DNA from: Blasia pusilla
Lineage: Eukaryota; Marchantiophyta; Marchantiopsida; Blasiales
Assembly: GCA_050084515.1 (NCBI GenBank)
Contig: CM114274.1
Coordinates: 13,826,001 to 13,890,000 of the forward strand
Reading direction: 5' to 3'
Length of the DNA stretch: 64,000 nucleotides
This document shows, piece by piece, positions 48,561 through 61,499 of this stretch. The position numbers and the translations under genes were made by a program. Position 1 is the first letter of the stretch. Each line of letters begins with the position of its first letter. The notes below the pieces were generated by a model that did not search any database, was not told the DNA's origin, and saw only the letters and a program-made list of their open reading frames with translations.

Positions 48561-50640
48561 CCTTAGCTACGACTTATCCTTCTCAACATGCCAATAATGG
48601 GACGTCATTAATACAACAACGCCTTCGATGAAGTCTATTTTTGGGGTAGGTTGGTGAGTTTTTACGTGCAGCTTGAGCATTGGGTTTACTTTCTCCGGCG
48701 GTTCCAAGTGTGGAAACAGTGGCTCTCTTAGAAGCTCTTCACCTTCTTTCAAGTGGCGATGCTCCACCTTTTGTCGAAGACTATACAATGGACCTTGACT
48801 TTGAGTTTGACTTGGAGGTTTTCACAAGGCTTTTCTGCATACGCCTTGCTTATCAGCAAACATGTTATTAAGGATGGTTTTTGAGCATCTCCGTGATTGC
48901 TTTATCCCAGAAGATTCAGCAAGTGGCTTTGTCTCTCTATATAAGGTGTGTGCACATATGGCGGCAGGTTGTATGCCATTCTCTATCTCTAGGCTCTTAG
49001 GGGCTTGTCGTTTGTTGACTATGGATAAGCCTCCTTCAGGTGTGCGCCCTTTGGCTATTGGAGAGGTTTTATACCGCTTGGTTAGTCGATCCCTACGCTT
49101 GCAATTTCGTCCTCACTTTAGTGCCCACTTATTTCCTCATCAATTTGCAGTGGTAACTCCTAAGGGTTGTGAGGCTGTGGTGCATAGGATTCACTCCACA
49201 CTTGATATTCATCCAGATTGGATAGCAATTCAAATTGATGTGGCTAACGCATTCAATTCAGTTTCTCGTGCGGTCATCTTTGAGAAGTTACATTGTACAG
49301 GAGGACAACTTGGGAGCCTTATTCCATTTGTTTGCTCCTTCTATGTCTATGATACGTCCATGATCTATTCCCATCATGGTACTTCCGAGGAATATAGTAT
49401 TCTACAATCGGCTTGTGGCACACATCAAAGTGATCCCATAGGTGGCCCACTCTTTCCCATTTCCCACTTTCGTGCCCTTTGAGCATCAGCGCAAGCATTT
49501 CCTTCTTATCTTTTCCTTTCTATTGTTGATGACACTCACATTATAGGTCCTCCTTCTGAAGTGGTTCCTACCTATACCCATTTCGTGGAGCAACTCTCTT
49601 TCTTAAACCTTAAAAGCCAACCTAGTAAATGTGGAGTATGGTCTCTTTCATGCCTTTCCTCAATATTTATCCCACCTACTCCTGATTTTCCTATCTACAT
49701 TGAAGGGGTTAGGGTTCTTGGGATCCCAATTGGCTTCATCGACTATGTCTCAAAGTTCTTGGATGAAGCCCTTTTGAAAGACGTAGAATGGCTTCATTTG
49801 TTACCTCATCAAGGGGATCCCCAAGTGGCTTATGGGATTCTCTCCCAATATTTTCTACGACGTCCTTTCTACCTTCTTTGCACTTATCCTTCCACTTCAA
49901 GGTTCTTATATCAGTTGGCCTCTTTTGACGCTTCTATCTTGGTAACCTTTGGTCAACTTCTTGGCTCGAATATCTTTGAGGGAGAGGATGGTGTCTTTGC
50001 TTCACGACAAGCTATCTTGCCTATTTCTTTTGGAGGGGTAGGATTGTCCTCCACAGTCGTATCTGCTCCTGCAGCCTTTTTGGGAAGTTAGACGTTGGTA
50101 GCACCGATCATGGCTTCAAGGTTTCTCCAAGGAGATACACCTATCTTGATGGATCATATCGCCCATGTAGAGGAAGGAGACTTGTTATTTCAACAACAAC
50201 TAAGATCTGCACTAGCTCTTCTTCCTCTTGCTACACAAGCAATTCTACCCCCTTTCAGTTAATTGATTACGGACGGGCTTGATCGACTTCAAGAGCATAT
50301 CTCTGAGAATCTGCATCAAATCAACTTTTCCAGCATTCTCTCCGAGGCATCCTCTAACGCTCATCGAGCTCGTCTGCATTCATGTGCGGATACCGGAGCG
50401 GAGGCGTGGCTTACTGCAAATCCTCTTATTCTTCCATTTCGTCCTTCTCGAAGTATATTCTCGACAGCTTTGCGATTACGTCTTGGACATCCCCATCCTT
50501 CTCTATTAGGTGTGCCGAATTGTGTATGCGGGGATCCCATTGATGCCAAGGATATCCTATTCTCCATTGTGCACATGGTGGAGTTCGAACAGCCATACAT
50601 GGGGTCGCTCGCCTCATCGTCCATTCATGTCTGACCAACC
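48560..50640 (+). pseudogene. Non-LTR retroelement reverse transcriptase, second lineage
   Basis: RT motifs appear in order: KPPSGVRPLAIGEVLYRLV (~49027-49083), QIDVANAFNSVSR (~49232-49270), the QGDP-like HQSDPIGGPLF (~49426-49458), and the catalytic box SIVDDTHI (~49522-49545; usually A-D-D). Past the thumb, PNCVCGDPIDAKD (~50512-50550) starts the C-terminal region that, in this family, leads to a restriction-like endonuclease. Stops at about 49480 and 50090 and a truncated C-terminus show it is dead. It is not the same family as the LINEs at 1-2590 and 38-41 kb. Confidence 0.85.
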
Positions 50641-52657
50641 ATTCGTGTTCTTGTCAGATTTGTTTCACACTATTAATCGTGTAGCTCGTTGAGTCGGTGT
50701 TTGCGTTGGCTAGTTGCCATTTTCTTTTTTGGATTCTTTTATGCATTTTTTGACTCCTCTTTTGAGATGTTATTACCTTTCTTTGTCCTCTTTTGAGGTA
50801 TATTTTATAATAAAGTGGATATACACAATCCTCCATTCAAATTTAAATGATATCCTAGATAATTTTATCCATCCGTGAAATTTAAAAAAAATTCTACTCC
50901 TTCTCCATTAAAATTTATTTTCTCTTTCCATAAAAAATAAATTAAGGTAAAAATAAAAAAATTATGGTTATTTCTCATAATTAATTTAATTTCTTAATAC
51001 TTATAATCAACCATTATAATATTAAATAAATTATTAATTTATTAATATCTTTTGTTTCTATCCCCATCCGTTCTTCCATCCCTATCTATTTCTACTCATC
51101 TAATATGGCTCACCAAAATTCAAACATGTTGCCTATTTGTCTTATTGTCTCACTATCTTGTCGTATTGTGCATATGGGGTCGTCAATTATTATATAGATA
51201 GATAAAAAGGAAATTTTCTACATATTTACATATATTTATCATATAAATATGAGAGACACATCCAATGACCCTCGTCCCAAAGGCCTTCATCAAAATGGGG
51301 ATTCAAATATGACACATGCCATCATTTCAAACATCTATCAACGGATAAGCAATGAGGTAATACCTTAGGCTAATAAACACTATGCATCTTGTGCCTTTAA
51401 CAAGAGAAAGGTAGATGGAAAGATATCGTGCATCCTCTCTTATGCTATACGTGATGGATGGAGAAAATCTTGGTGATGAAAAAATTGCATCCTTATAATA
51501 GCATCTCAAAGGTTTATGATATTTGTGATACATAAGTTTTCAAATATCTGAACAGGTCTTTTTGAAGTATTTCTACCCATTGTGAACACACTCTTTCCCA
51601 CTATCATAAGATTTACAACTTATAAGAATCATAACCACTAGTTGTAGGTAGGTATGTCCCTCATTCATAGAGCAAATCATAAAATGAATGATGCAAAGAG
51701 TACTCAGTACTTGCTAAACAAATCTTCTATAACTAATCATCATAGTTGTAGATTTGAGTCCCCAAGCTTTCCTCTCTATTAAGGCATAATTAGAAAAACC
51801 CTATTCTTCATACAAACAACTATCTTCGCCTAGCCATCATCCTTCAAATGACCTAGAGACATTGTGTGGTGCAATTAGAGTCTAATCACACAAGGCTTGG
51901 AATTTTCCCTTAAACTCAAAACATTGCTTTATCAAGTCATTTCTAGCCATGTGGAAAGTATCTAGGTAGTGTATTTGGGGAGGTGAGGCATCAACACCTA
52001 TAGGTTCAAGATGACGTCAAGGTGTACAAGTGGAGGGTAACTTATTCACTAGGTAGCTTGTGTGAACAAATTATTTCTTATGTTTGGATTATTTGGGTCT
52101 AATTTGACCAAGCTATTATTCTAGGCAAGGTCCTATTGAAGGCCTTAGTTGACTTTATCAATAAGAAAAGATGGCCCTCCACCTAGTATAATATATTATA
52201 GCTAGGTTGGTAACCTATGTGGATATGTCCTTTGGAGAGATTTTGGGAGAGTGTAGGGGATATATTTACTTGATTTGGAACCTATTCTCTCGTTCTCGTC
52301 AATTTATTGAGCCTTGAAGTATGGAGGCATGGAGATTTAAGTAAGTTACCTCCATGTCTCTTCATCCTAACATTGAACTTGATTATGACATTTACATAGA
52401 AAATAAACCACTTATTCCAAAAGTAACTAAGCAACCATTGTCCACTACAATGCGCCATCACAAACTCTTCCTACCATTCCTTCTAGACAAATCATGAGTG
52501 ATTCCCTATTAACATGTTTACTAAATACAATAAGAACTTAAACATAATCACAAAAATTATATTCTATTCCCAAACTCATCTCAACGCCTCCAATTCAACT
52601 AGTTCCAATATCTCATAATCTCAATCTCCCTTATTATAACATTTACTTGCTATTTTT
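50641..52657. other. AT-rich intergenic region
   Basis: AT-rich with no supported gene. Around 51880-52040 the text weakly echoes plant gypsy sequence (for example a CTAATCACACAAGGCTTGGAATTTTCCCTTAAACTC phrase resembling 27280-27310), so an old integrase fragment is possible. Confidence 0.4.
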
Positions 52658-52992
52658 CAAGCTTCCATGTGGACAAAGTTTGTGTACATGGTCATGTCCA
52701 TGTCTGGGGACTTATCTTCGTCCTTTGTAAGGACTTGTGCAAGTAAGCCCCATCTTCCTCTTCTTTCTCATTCCCCCCACTTGCTTTCGTATTCCATACT
52801 CTTCCGTTTCTTCCTCCCTCCATCTCCTCTCCCTCCCCTCTTATGACCCCACTCACCCTTGCCTTGCCTTCTAACATGCACTATAAGTATGGATCCCACC
52901 TCTTGCAATCCATGTCCACGGACATGCCCAAACTTGTTCAATTTATCCATGTCAATCTTGGGAATTGATTTGTCCATTTTTGTGCAACCATG
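52658..52992 (-). mobile_element. MITE-like element, copy a (inverted)
   Basis: About 335 bp. It is the inverse orientation of copies b-d, starting AAGCTTCCATGTGGACAAAG and ending TTGTGCAACCATG. Confidence 0.65.
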
Positions 52993-53338
52993 CCAATTTT
53001 CCACCGTAATATCTAGGACAATTGAGTTAATCCATGGTTGGTGCCCCCACCTCCTTTGATGCAATATCCCATCCAAAATCTCATCAATGCCAAACCCATG
53101 GTTGCACAGAAACGGACATGTTCGTCCGTGGGACGGATATGCCCAGCGGGATTCCGCTTGGGTTTTTTTATGTATCCCAACGGCTTGCATGGGCTCCACA
53201 CGTGGAAACATAAGTAGGCTCTTTTTAAGGGAGGTGGGCAAGAATTGGGCCACACATGGTCCATACTAGCTCGAGCCCCCCTCCGTAGGCCGAGCCCGCT
53301 CTTTGCGGGCCGATCGTGAGCTTAGGGCGGGGCAATGC

Positions 53339-53623
53339 CATGGTTGCACAAAAATAGACAAGTCCTTTCTTAGGACGGTCATGGACGGACAAGTATGGAT
53401 ATGTCCACGAATATGGGTTCCAAGAGGTGGGATCCACACTTTTAGTCCATGACAGAAGGCAATGCAAGGATGAGAGGAGCAATGAGTGAGGAGGGAGTGG
53501 AGGTGGAGGGAGGAAGAAATGGGGGAGTATGGAACACAAAGGCAAGTGGGGCCCACATGGACAAGTCCTTCCATAGGACAAATGTAAGTCCACGGACACG
53601 GACTTTGTCCACATGGAACCTTG
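53339..53623 (+). mobile_element. MITE-like element, copy b
   Basis: 285 bp from CATGGTTGCACAAA to CCACATGGAACCTTG. Short terminal inverted repeats are of the form CA(A/T)GGTTGCA. GGCAATGC before it and GCCAATGC after it form a possible 8-bp duplication (7 of 8 match). Subterminal GGACAAGTCC and GTCCACGGACACGGAC motifs recur. The open frames inside are low-complexity. Confidence 0.7.
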
Positions 53624-54232
53624 GCCAATGCGGGCTACAAAACAGGTGATGGGTGCTTAGATTAAGCCCGGGTATATGTTGCGGGGGAGAGGGGGGGCGG
53701 GCTCGAGTGCAGGCCATGTACCCGCGCCGGCATAGACATGTCTGTCTTCGGGACGAACATAAGTCCGTGGACACAGACTTTATTCGTGTGCAACCTTGGC
53801 CAAACCCTCCCCCCTCCCTGTTGTTTGTGTACAACCCGATTTAAGAACTAGTTGTAGTTAGTCAATTTTTAGCCTTGGTAGTAGAAGACAAAGATAAAAA
53901 ATATATCTCTTTTTTAGTTGATTGTTCGCGGGATCGAGTAATTGATAACTCGTCAGACTCATAATCTAAATGTTGTGTTCAAATCGACTCCCGTAAAAAA
54001 AGGTGATAAAATGGATGTCTATTGAGATTCTCTCTTTCCAACTCAAGCTCCATGCGTTGGAGTTCAAACATTTGAGACACAAGTTCCAACTTCTTTTCTT
54101 ATTGCCAAATAGTGAAACTTGTGTCTCAAACATTTGAGACAACAAGTTCGAACAAGATCAACAAATGATGGTTGAGTCCCAATATTTTGAAACTCTTCTT
54201 CATTAAATCAACAAAAATATCTAGATGTATAA

Positions 54233-54547
54233 CATGATTACACAAAAACGGACATGTCTGGATAAGTTTGGGCATGCCCACTAACATAGATCGCAAGAGG
54301 TGGGGCCCACACTTATAATTCATGATGGAAGAGAGGGCAAGGGCGAGTGGAGCAAGAAGGGGGGAGGAAGTGGGGATAGAGGGAGGAAAACATAGGAAAG
54401 ACTTAGTATGGAACATATAGGCAAGTGGGGGAAATGAGAAAGAAGAGGAAGGTAGGGCCTATATGAACAAGTTCTTCAATAGGAAAAATGTAAATCCACG
54501 CGCATGGACACGTTTACGGACACTGACTTTGTCCACATGCAACCTTG
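54233..54547 (+). mobile_element. MITE-like element, copy d
   Basis: 315 bp, more diverged. It shares CACAAAAACGGACA at the start and ACTTTGTCCACATGCAACCTTG at the end. Confidence 0.65.
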
Positions 54548-54624
54548 ATGTACAAGCTCATGATCGTCACGACCACCATCACATGGATTAGATATTATGG
54601 ATTCCTATGGTAATGGATCCGAGC

Positions 54625-54941
54625 CATAGTTGCACAAAAACGGACAAGTCCTTCCTTAGGACAAACATGGATAGACAAGTTTGGACATGCCCACGAACAT
54701 GGATTCCAAGAGGTGAGACCCATACTTTTAGTCCATGATGGAAGGCAAGGCAAGGCAAGTATAAGAGGAGCAATGAGGAAGGAGGGAGTGGAGGTGGAGG
54801 GAGGAAGAAATAGGGGGGTACGAAACACAATGGCAAGTAAGAAGAATGAGAAAGAAGGGAAAGATGGGGCCCATACAGATAAGTCCTTCCATAGGATGGA
54901 CATAAGTCCACGGACACGGACTTTGTTCACATGCAACCTTG
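54625..54941 (+). mobile_element. MITE-like element, copy c
   Basis: 317 bp from CATAGTTGCACAAA to TTCACATGCAACCTTG, with the same internal order as copy b (CCAAGAGGTG, GAGGAGCAATGAG, GGAGGTGGAGGGAGGAAG). The flanks share TGGATCC. Confidence 0.7.
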
Positions 54942-57335
54942 TGGATCCCTACGGTCATACTCTGGGTCACTCAATTCAGCACTATTTGACCTTGGTTTAA
55001 TGTCTCATTCTTATACTTTGAAATTCTTATTGGGCCATCCATTTTATTTCATATGAAGCTATATGATGGGTTAACATTGCTTTTCTTAGTTCATATGACT
55101 TGTAAGAAGGCACCATTGGTCTTGATTACAATGGTGAAAATAGCAATGTTCATATAAATAAAGGAAATGTCTCTTGTTCTTTTTACTCCACTCAATCTCT
55201 GATTTTCTATGAATAGAAAGGTGGGAAAGCAAGGGAATGATAATAACACTCATAAATTTATATTTAACACCCCCTACCAATGCAAAATCATCATATTCAA
55301 AATTTACCATGGGTTAAAAAAAATAATATGAGATCGAAGAATACCTTCTTATGATATTTTCTGAAAATTAATTAAACTAACACTATTATTTTGGTGTGTA
55401 TACTACGTGGTCGAACGGATGGACAAAGAGAGGTAGAGATAGAAAAGAAAACGCCGGTGGGAAACTCAGGTAGTGGAATTCCGGGAGGAGAAAGGGAAAT
55501 TTAACTATTATTGCGTAAATACTTCCAATGTGAATTTCCCAACAAAACTAATCTACAGATAAAACTCTCATGGTGGATATCTCTGACCACATCGTCCGGC
55601 TACGAATTGCCCTCTGAAACAAATGTTATAAGATAACAAAAATTAATATAATAGATTCCATCGCAAGATTTTTAAAAAGAAATAAAGAAAATGGGTAGTC
55701 CACGTTGAAGCCACCGGATGACTAAGAAAGCGTTCATCTCCAGGTTTTGTCGAACTCTTTCAGATTTTGAAATTTTCACGGAACTTGTAAATGGACATCG
55801 GAGAAAAGCTCGAGCTGCCATTCGTGTGCACGTTTCCACACTTCCAATTTCGTCCTCCATTGCGCATTTCCGCTCGTCCAACGACTTGCTATCTCAATGC
55901 GCGCGTTCCGAGCGGTTGGGAAGAGGACTGCTATAGTCCTACTGTTCTTCCTTTACATGATGGTGTGGAGGGGGGACATCTGCTGTTATCTGCGCATGCG
56001 GAGAATCAGATTCAATTTCATCATGTGTGCGGAATTTCTAGAATCCGCACCGAGTATCAAGGGAGCGTTAGAACTAATACTTTGAGTTTTCGGACTGCGT
56101 AGAGTTGTGGATAAGTAGATATCATTAGCGTCCATAGCGGTGGTACAAGTCACCTTTGTTGTCGCAACACCAATCGCAAGTCGGAAAAAGAATTGGAAAC
56201 ATCTGCACTCTATTGACGAGCTCATTCAGGAAGCCAGTTCGGTCTGTGGTAAGTAGTTGAATCAATCTGCGGCGGATCCTCTGCGTAGGAGCCACTCGTC
56301 CCCTGGGAGCTTGACACGACAAATACGCTATGGATTCCACTTCATTTGCGAGTTGTGTTTTGGTATCCTCGTCCCGGATTTTGGTAAGCCCTGCAAGCAT
56401 ATTGTTGTTGATAGATCTATCTTTGAAGTAAGAAGCTCCCGGAATCGACTGCCACTACATTTTCCCTAGAGATCGCAAAAGCGTTGGTTCAGACGAACAC
56501 GGATTCCGAAAGCTTAAAGTAGAGTTTCAGAATATAGCTCATGACGATCTCGTAAGACCCAAGGCACGGGTAACCAAGTGCCATGAACTGAAGACCCCCT
56601 TGGAATGGGTGGATGCCCTGTGCGTATACTGATGTCGACGATCTAACGCTGGGAACGACTTTGGAAAACTCGGATGAGCAAAGTCAGTGTGGATGTTCTT
56701 TCCAGTAGAAAATGCACGCCCTAAATACTGCTACGACTTTCTGATCCTGTTCGCCTCCGACTTCTCCTTCAATAATCTCGTTTGTGCGGTGTTTCCTAAC
56801 AGGAGCAGCATTATTGTTACCTGTGACCAACTTGATGAGGAGAAGGGGCCCTACAATCGGTCATCTGCAAATCTAAACCGGTTCTCTCTTCACAATCGAC
56901 TCTACTTTCATTGCGACTGTTGAATTGGATCCACAGAAGCCACCCATCTTCGAGGTCGTGGTGGTTTCCGTAGACACCACGCGTAAAGCATGGTGTCTAC
57001 CGAATAGAACAGGTCTTCAATGCTAGCCATTTCGTCTTGGAGCTTCGTGTGCTGTATCCCAGGATGCATTTCAGAGGAGGGAAGGTTCCAGTGCTGATAA
57101 TATACTCGGCTCGACATATCTTGAAGCAATCTCTCGCCTTGACTGTAGTATGGATCCAAAACTGCCCACGATTTGGTATGTACTATCGTGAGTTGCACCT
57201 ACTCTTTACGCATACGCGATGCATTTCGAGACATGCTATTGATGAGTGATCTATCCGTTCTCGTGGGGCGTACTCAAGAGAGATGAATACCTGTAGTTTC
57301 TACAGCCCTCGGAGTTTCCACATATAATTAGTGTC
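54942..57335. other. Unassigned, possible gene fragments
   Basis: Open frames on both strands at 55700-56470 and 56900-57250 have protein-like composition, but no start, splice structure or domain can be supported. Confidence 0.4.
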
Positions 57336-57660
57336 GTACACAATACTCAGCATCTTCCTCTGAAAGTCTTAGCGGCGGCGTACAGAGAGGACCCGGCATT
57401 GGTCAAACTGAAAGTCTCCCATTTGTGAGAGTACATTTCATGATCAAATTTCGCAGGTCTCCAAACAGATAGTCCCTCTCCTTTCGAGGTTCCAGACTCA
57501 GCATCTTTCTCTCAAAGTCTTAGCTTAGCGTAGCGCCTGCGTACTTAAGGGCCCGGTACTGGTGTACACAGGGTTCAAATTGACAGTCCCCTATTTGTGA
57601 GAGTAGATTCCATGATCAAATTTTGGAGGTTGCCGAACAGAGATACCCTCTCCTATAGGG
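57336..57660. repeat. Diverged direct repeat, about 150-bp unit
   Basis: CTCAGCATCTTCCTCTGAAAGTCTTAGC (57350) and CTCAGCATCTTTCTCTCAAAGTCTTAGC (57498) begin two related units. Both continue with ATTTGTGAGAGTA and ATGATCAAATTT. Confidence 0.75.
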
Positions 57661-59311
57661 GTTTCGCCAGGTAGGCTTGTTCCCCATCCATCTGCATATG
57701 CGTTGTCAAATCTAGAGACTTTTCAATGGATTTAAGAGATGGCAGCTAGCGCTGGCATACGTAGGGGTTCGTTCGATCGCGAGGGTACTCGGGGATTCCA
57801 TATCAGATGTTGCTTAAATGCATGGAATAATTGCATCCCTGTAGATGACAGTGAATCCTAGTAAGACGTGGGCGGGTCTTTTTCCTCCTCTTTTTAGGCT
57901 AGAGAAAGAACCAGTACGTCCTGTCTTATTGATGCTGGAGCCTTCGGAAGATTGAGCTCCAAGAAACGGCCGAAGAGTAGAGATCCACTTTTCCCTATTT
58001 CTCTTTGCCCCCATTTCCAGATCTCTTTGCTCACCCGGCCCTCAAGGTTTCCGAATTCATGGCTAGGCAGAATCAGATTGCTAAATTCTTCTTGTGAAGA
58101 CTAGGGAAAATCACATTGCACAAAGGACGCCTTACGCGCTTGCTAGTGCTTTGCTAGTTCTTTCTTCAAATTTTTGTTACTTCTACAAAACTAAGTCCCA
58201 TGGACCTGTGGGGTCCCCATGGACAATAAATATATTCATTCATTCTCTCTAGTCCTCGCAATTGTGTGTGGATTGTGTGCGGATATCCGACCGTCTTTGG
58301 CACGGATCGAACTTTGTAACCAGAGTTGTCGGTGGGAGATCTAGAGCAAATACTACAGCGATTGGTAACTCAATGAATAATGCAGAGCCGGTGGAGATTT
58401 ACTTTGCCGCCTGGGAGGCTGTCTTTCAAAACAGGGCTTGACCTTTTCCAAATTCCTCGTTCGTTGGCAATCCCAACTTTCTAACTCGTTTTCTAGAACT
58501 TGGAAATTGTATCGTCTTCCAACGGTGATGAAAGACGAACTATAGATGTAAGGATTGAGAACGACGATTGGGACTGCCACAGAGCGATCTATCTGCAGAT
58601 TCCTTAGGCAGTTTCTAATGCTCATCAGATTATTAATATTTCAAAGCCCACGTTCCATTTTCTCAAATATGAGACGAACTCTCTCGCAACCTCGCTTAAT
58701 GGAGTTCACATGTTTGGAGAGTTCGAGGCTGGGGTGCACGGAACAAATCCTCTTGACGGTAACGATGTGACAGAACTCTTGATTGACTCCACATGGACAG
58801 GTAATAGATGCTGCATGTTTCAAGAATTTCCGAACTGGCAGATAACGTCGATCTCCTCGTGAACTAACAATGGGTCATGGAAGTCACTAAGTTCGGTGTC
58901 TTCTACATTTTGATAAAAGATCAGATCAGCTTATAATCGTGTCTGTGGGTATACGGCATGAACAGCAGGGGCCTTTCACAATGCCTCCTCTGGGATTCGA
59001 ACTGGTGCGCCTCTTTTGGACACGAGGCGATTGCCTACCGGTACCATGGAGCTGATCCATTTGCAGTATTAACGTGCTGCCACGAACAGCGTGATTGTAA
59101 GGTGAATTTTAATTTACGTTACATGTGTCCCAGGGATTGACAGGGACGTAATGGTTGATGTACGTACTTACGCAGATAAGCAGCGACGAGTCTCGTTTGA
59201 TGCGATTCAATTTTACATGGCTTGAATATTAAAAAAATTCCAATCTTTGTTGGAGAACATAATATTGGTACACCCTGTCTCTCGAAAAATGAGGTAATTC
59301 TCTTCTCTCCT
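57661..59311. other. Unassigned sequence with a retroelement-like 3' tail
   Basis: Around 58185-58240, CCATGGACCTGTGGGGTCCCCATGGACAATAAATATATTC combines a short palindrome with a poly(A)-signal-like AATAAA, like a retroelement or gene 3' end on the + strand. No gene body is identified upstream. Confidence 0.4.
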
Positions 59312-59609
59312 CTTCCAAGCCACTAGTATATATGCCCAGCTTGTTGATCTGTTCAGTTAGTGCTATCTTCTCCACTGTGAAGCACTCAATTTCCACTAGG
59401 ATGCTGCTGCAGTATGGTATGAATCTCCTTTCTTACCATATCCTCGTTTTCACTAGTGTTCTTCCAAGCCACTAGTATATATGCCCAGCTTGTTGCTCTG
59501 TTCAGTTAGTGCTATCTGCTCCATTGTGAAGCACTCAATTTCCACTTGGATGCTGCTGCAGTATGGTATGAATCTCCTTTCTTACCATTTCCTCGTTTTC
59601 ACTAGTGTC
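59312..59609. repeat. 149-bp tandem duplication
   Basis: CTTCCAAGCCACTAGTATATATGCCCAG starts at 59312 and 59461. The two units are nearly identical. Confidence 0.9.
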
Positions 59610-60960
59610 TCATATGCATGAGCTTGTCATGACAACATACCTTTCGAAGGGAGTTTACATTCGTTTCGATATCTGCCCTCATGCATCCATCCAAACTAAT
59701 TCATTTTGATTGTCGTTACAGAAACGTTAGCAGTAGAGGCACTAGAGTAGAAATTGAGTAGAATCTTGGAAACTTGTGCCATCTGACGAACTTGGATTTG
59801 TCAAACATCAATAGCTTTTCCGCGCTTTGCCGAGTTCCTTGACTCGGATTGAGAGTCCTCAAGAAATTTACGTATCAGATTCTGGCGCTAATTTGTTTGA
59901 TTTCGGATGACCGTAAAGATAGAGCCGAAATCCCCGAGTATCTTCAAACGGAAGTTGGCGAGGTGGTGTAGATCTTCATCATGAAGGAGGTGTTCAATTC
60001 GTCGTCATCCGCAGAAGAAAATCGAACTCCATACTACCACATTATCAAGAAGGCTCATGGTTTCTAGTTGTTGTGATATTTGTTACGAACCGAAAGAATT
60101 TGCGCATGATTTTGATTCAAATATCCTTCCATGTTGACCATTTTCACTCGTGGAGTACATTCATTTTCCGAAATGTCGTTCACTTCGTCTTCATGAAAAG
60201 GTGTCTATGGTACTTGTCCCGACATTTGAACAAGAATTGCTTATTAGGCCAAGAAATACATGAGATATGACGTTTGCATCTGATTGTCCGAAATGTCCAG
60301 ACTACTAGATAATTGTTCTACTTCTCCGGTTCTCCGGAAAGTTTGAAGCATCTGAAAGAAAATAAATGAACTGGTTTGTCCGACTTGTCAATCCGAATTC
60401 ATTGTGAACCAAATCGGTTTACTATGAATCCTCATGTACTATTTCGATTGGTGTGATTCAGGAACGTTGCAAATCTGACTCGCGGTCTTCCAGTATTCGA
60501 CAGATCATCGCTCTGACGTCCTGAGAGGCCGAGACCCTGTAAGTGCGCAATGTCATTCGCTGCGAGAAGTTAGAACTGCTGTCTATTCGCGAAATGTGTG
60601 CTCATGCAATTATCCATAATAACGTCAACTATCCGATGCAGTGTCCTCTCAGATTTTCCGTATTGGTTAGTAGACAGGCCACCCAGTTATGTGAAGCTGT
60701 ACAGCTCTTTGATTGAGGAAAAACTTGCGTTACCTCAATGTGTGACTTTACGAACTAAAATTGTCACACCAGCGATTGAGTGCACCGGAGGGTTTATGAG
60801 CCATGTCACTTTTTTTAAGTAATTGAGTAACACGAAGAGCTTCAATTTGTCAGTTTTAATAATTATTTTGAAAAAATAATCAATCACTGGGACACTGTTA
60901 CTGGAGCTCCTTAAAAGGTTCTCGATAAAGTGCTCAGAAAAAGGTTGAAATCGAAGCGCT
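59610..60960. other. Unassigned
   Basis: A short LRR-like phrase (LGNLCHLTNLDLSN, about 59767-59808, +) is followed by stops. Nothing else is recognised. Confidence 0.35.
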
Positions 60961-60962
60961 CA

Positions 60963-61120
60963 GGCCGTTAAATGATTGACAAAAATCTTGACGATCAAGC
61001 ATTTAACGGCCATGGACTCCTGTCAGTGCTGTGCCGCCCAGAGCATTAATGAGAACCTAAAGTCGTTATCCAGAAACTCTTCACGGGCGTGACGCCCGCG
61101 TGAAGCGCTTCTGGATAACG
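60963..61120. repeat. Two adjacent inverted repeats
   Basis: GGCCGTTAAATG (60963-60974) pairs perfectly with CATTTAACGGCC (61000-61011). CGTTATCCAGAA (61064-61075) pairs perfectly with TTCTGGATAACG (61109-61120), enclosing a second imperfect stem TTCACGGGCG / CGCCCGCGTGAA. Confidence 0.9.
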
Positions 61121-61499
61121 CTTCACGGGGTGGTCCGTTTAGGGCTGGGTCCGGGCAATTTTTTCGAGAGAACCGGTACATTTCGGCAAATTTTGAAGTT
61201 TTCCCAATTCTAATTCTGGTCGGCTATTTTGTTTGACAGTTCATGCCGTTAAGTGATCACGTATTTCCGGTTCTCCCCGGGCGTTGATTAACGGGTACCT
61301 GACGGAGTGGGACGGGCAGTTTTACATAGGCCCGAGTTTCTTCAAGTTGTACATAGTCCTTACTTTCAGGGTTGTTACCCTCGGAACACATTATCACTTA
61401 GGGAAAATGTAAAATAAATAGAAAAAAGTTGGGAAATCCATCACGATACAAATGAGGGGGCATAGAGAGTTAAAAAAACTGGCCCGGAGGATAAAGAAG

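Noticed and set aside
56125-57198. Minus-strand ORFs as exons of a conserved gene
   Set aside because: Composition is acceptable, but I see no domain, start, consistent splice pattern or neighbouring support.
59750-59960. Leucine-rich-repeat receptor fragment
   Set aside because: A single LRR-like phrase is followed by stops, which is not enough.
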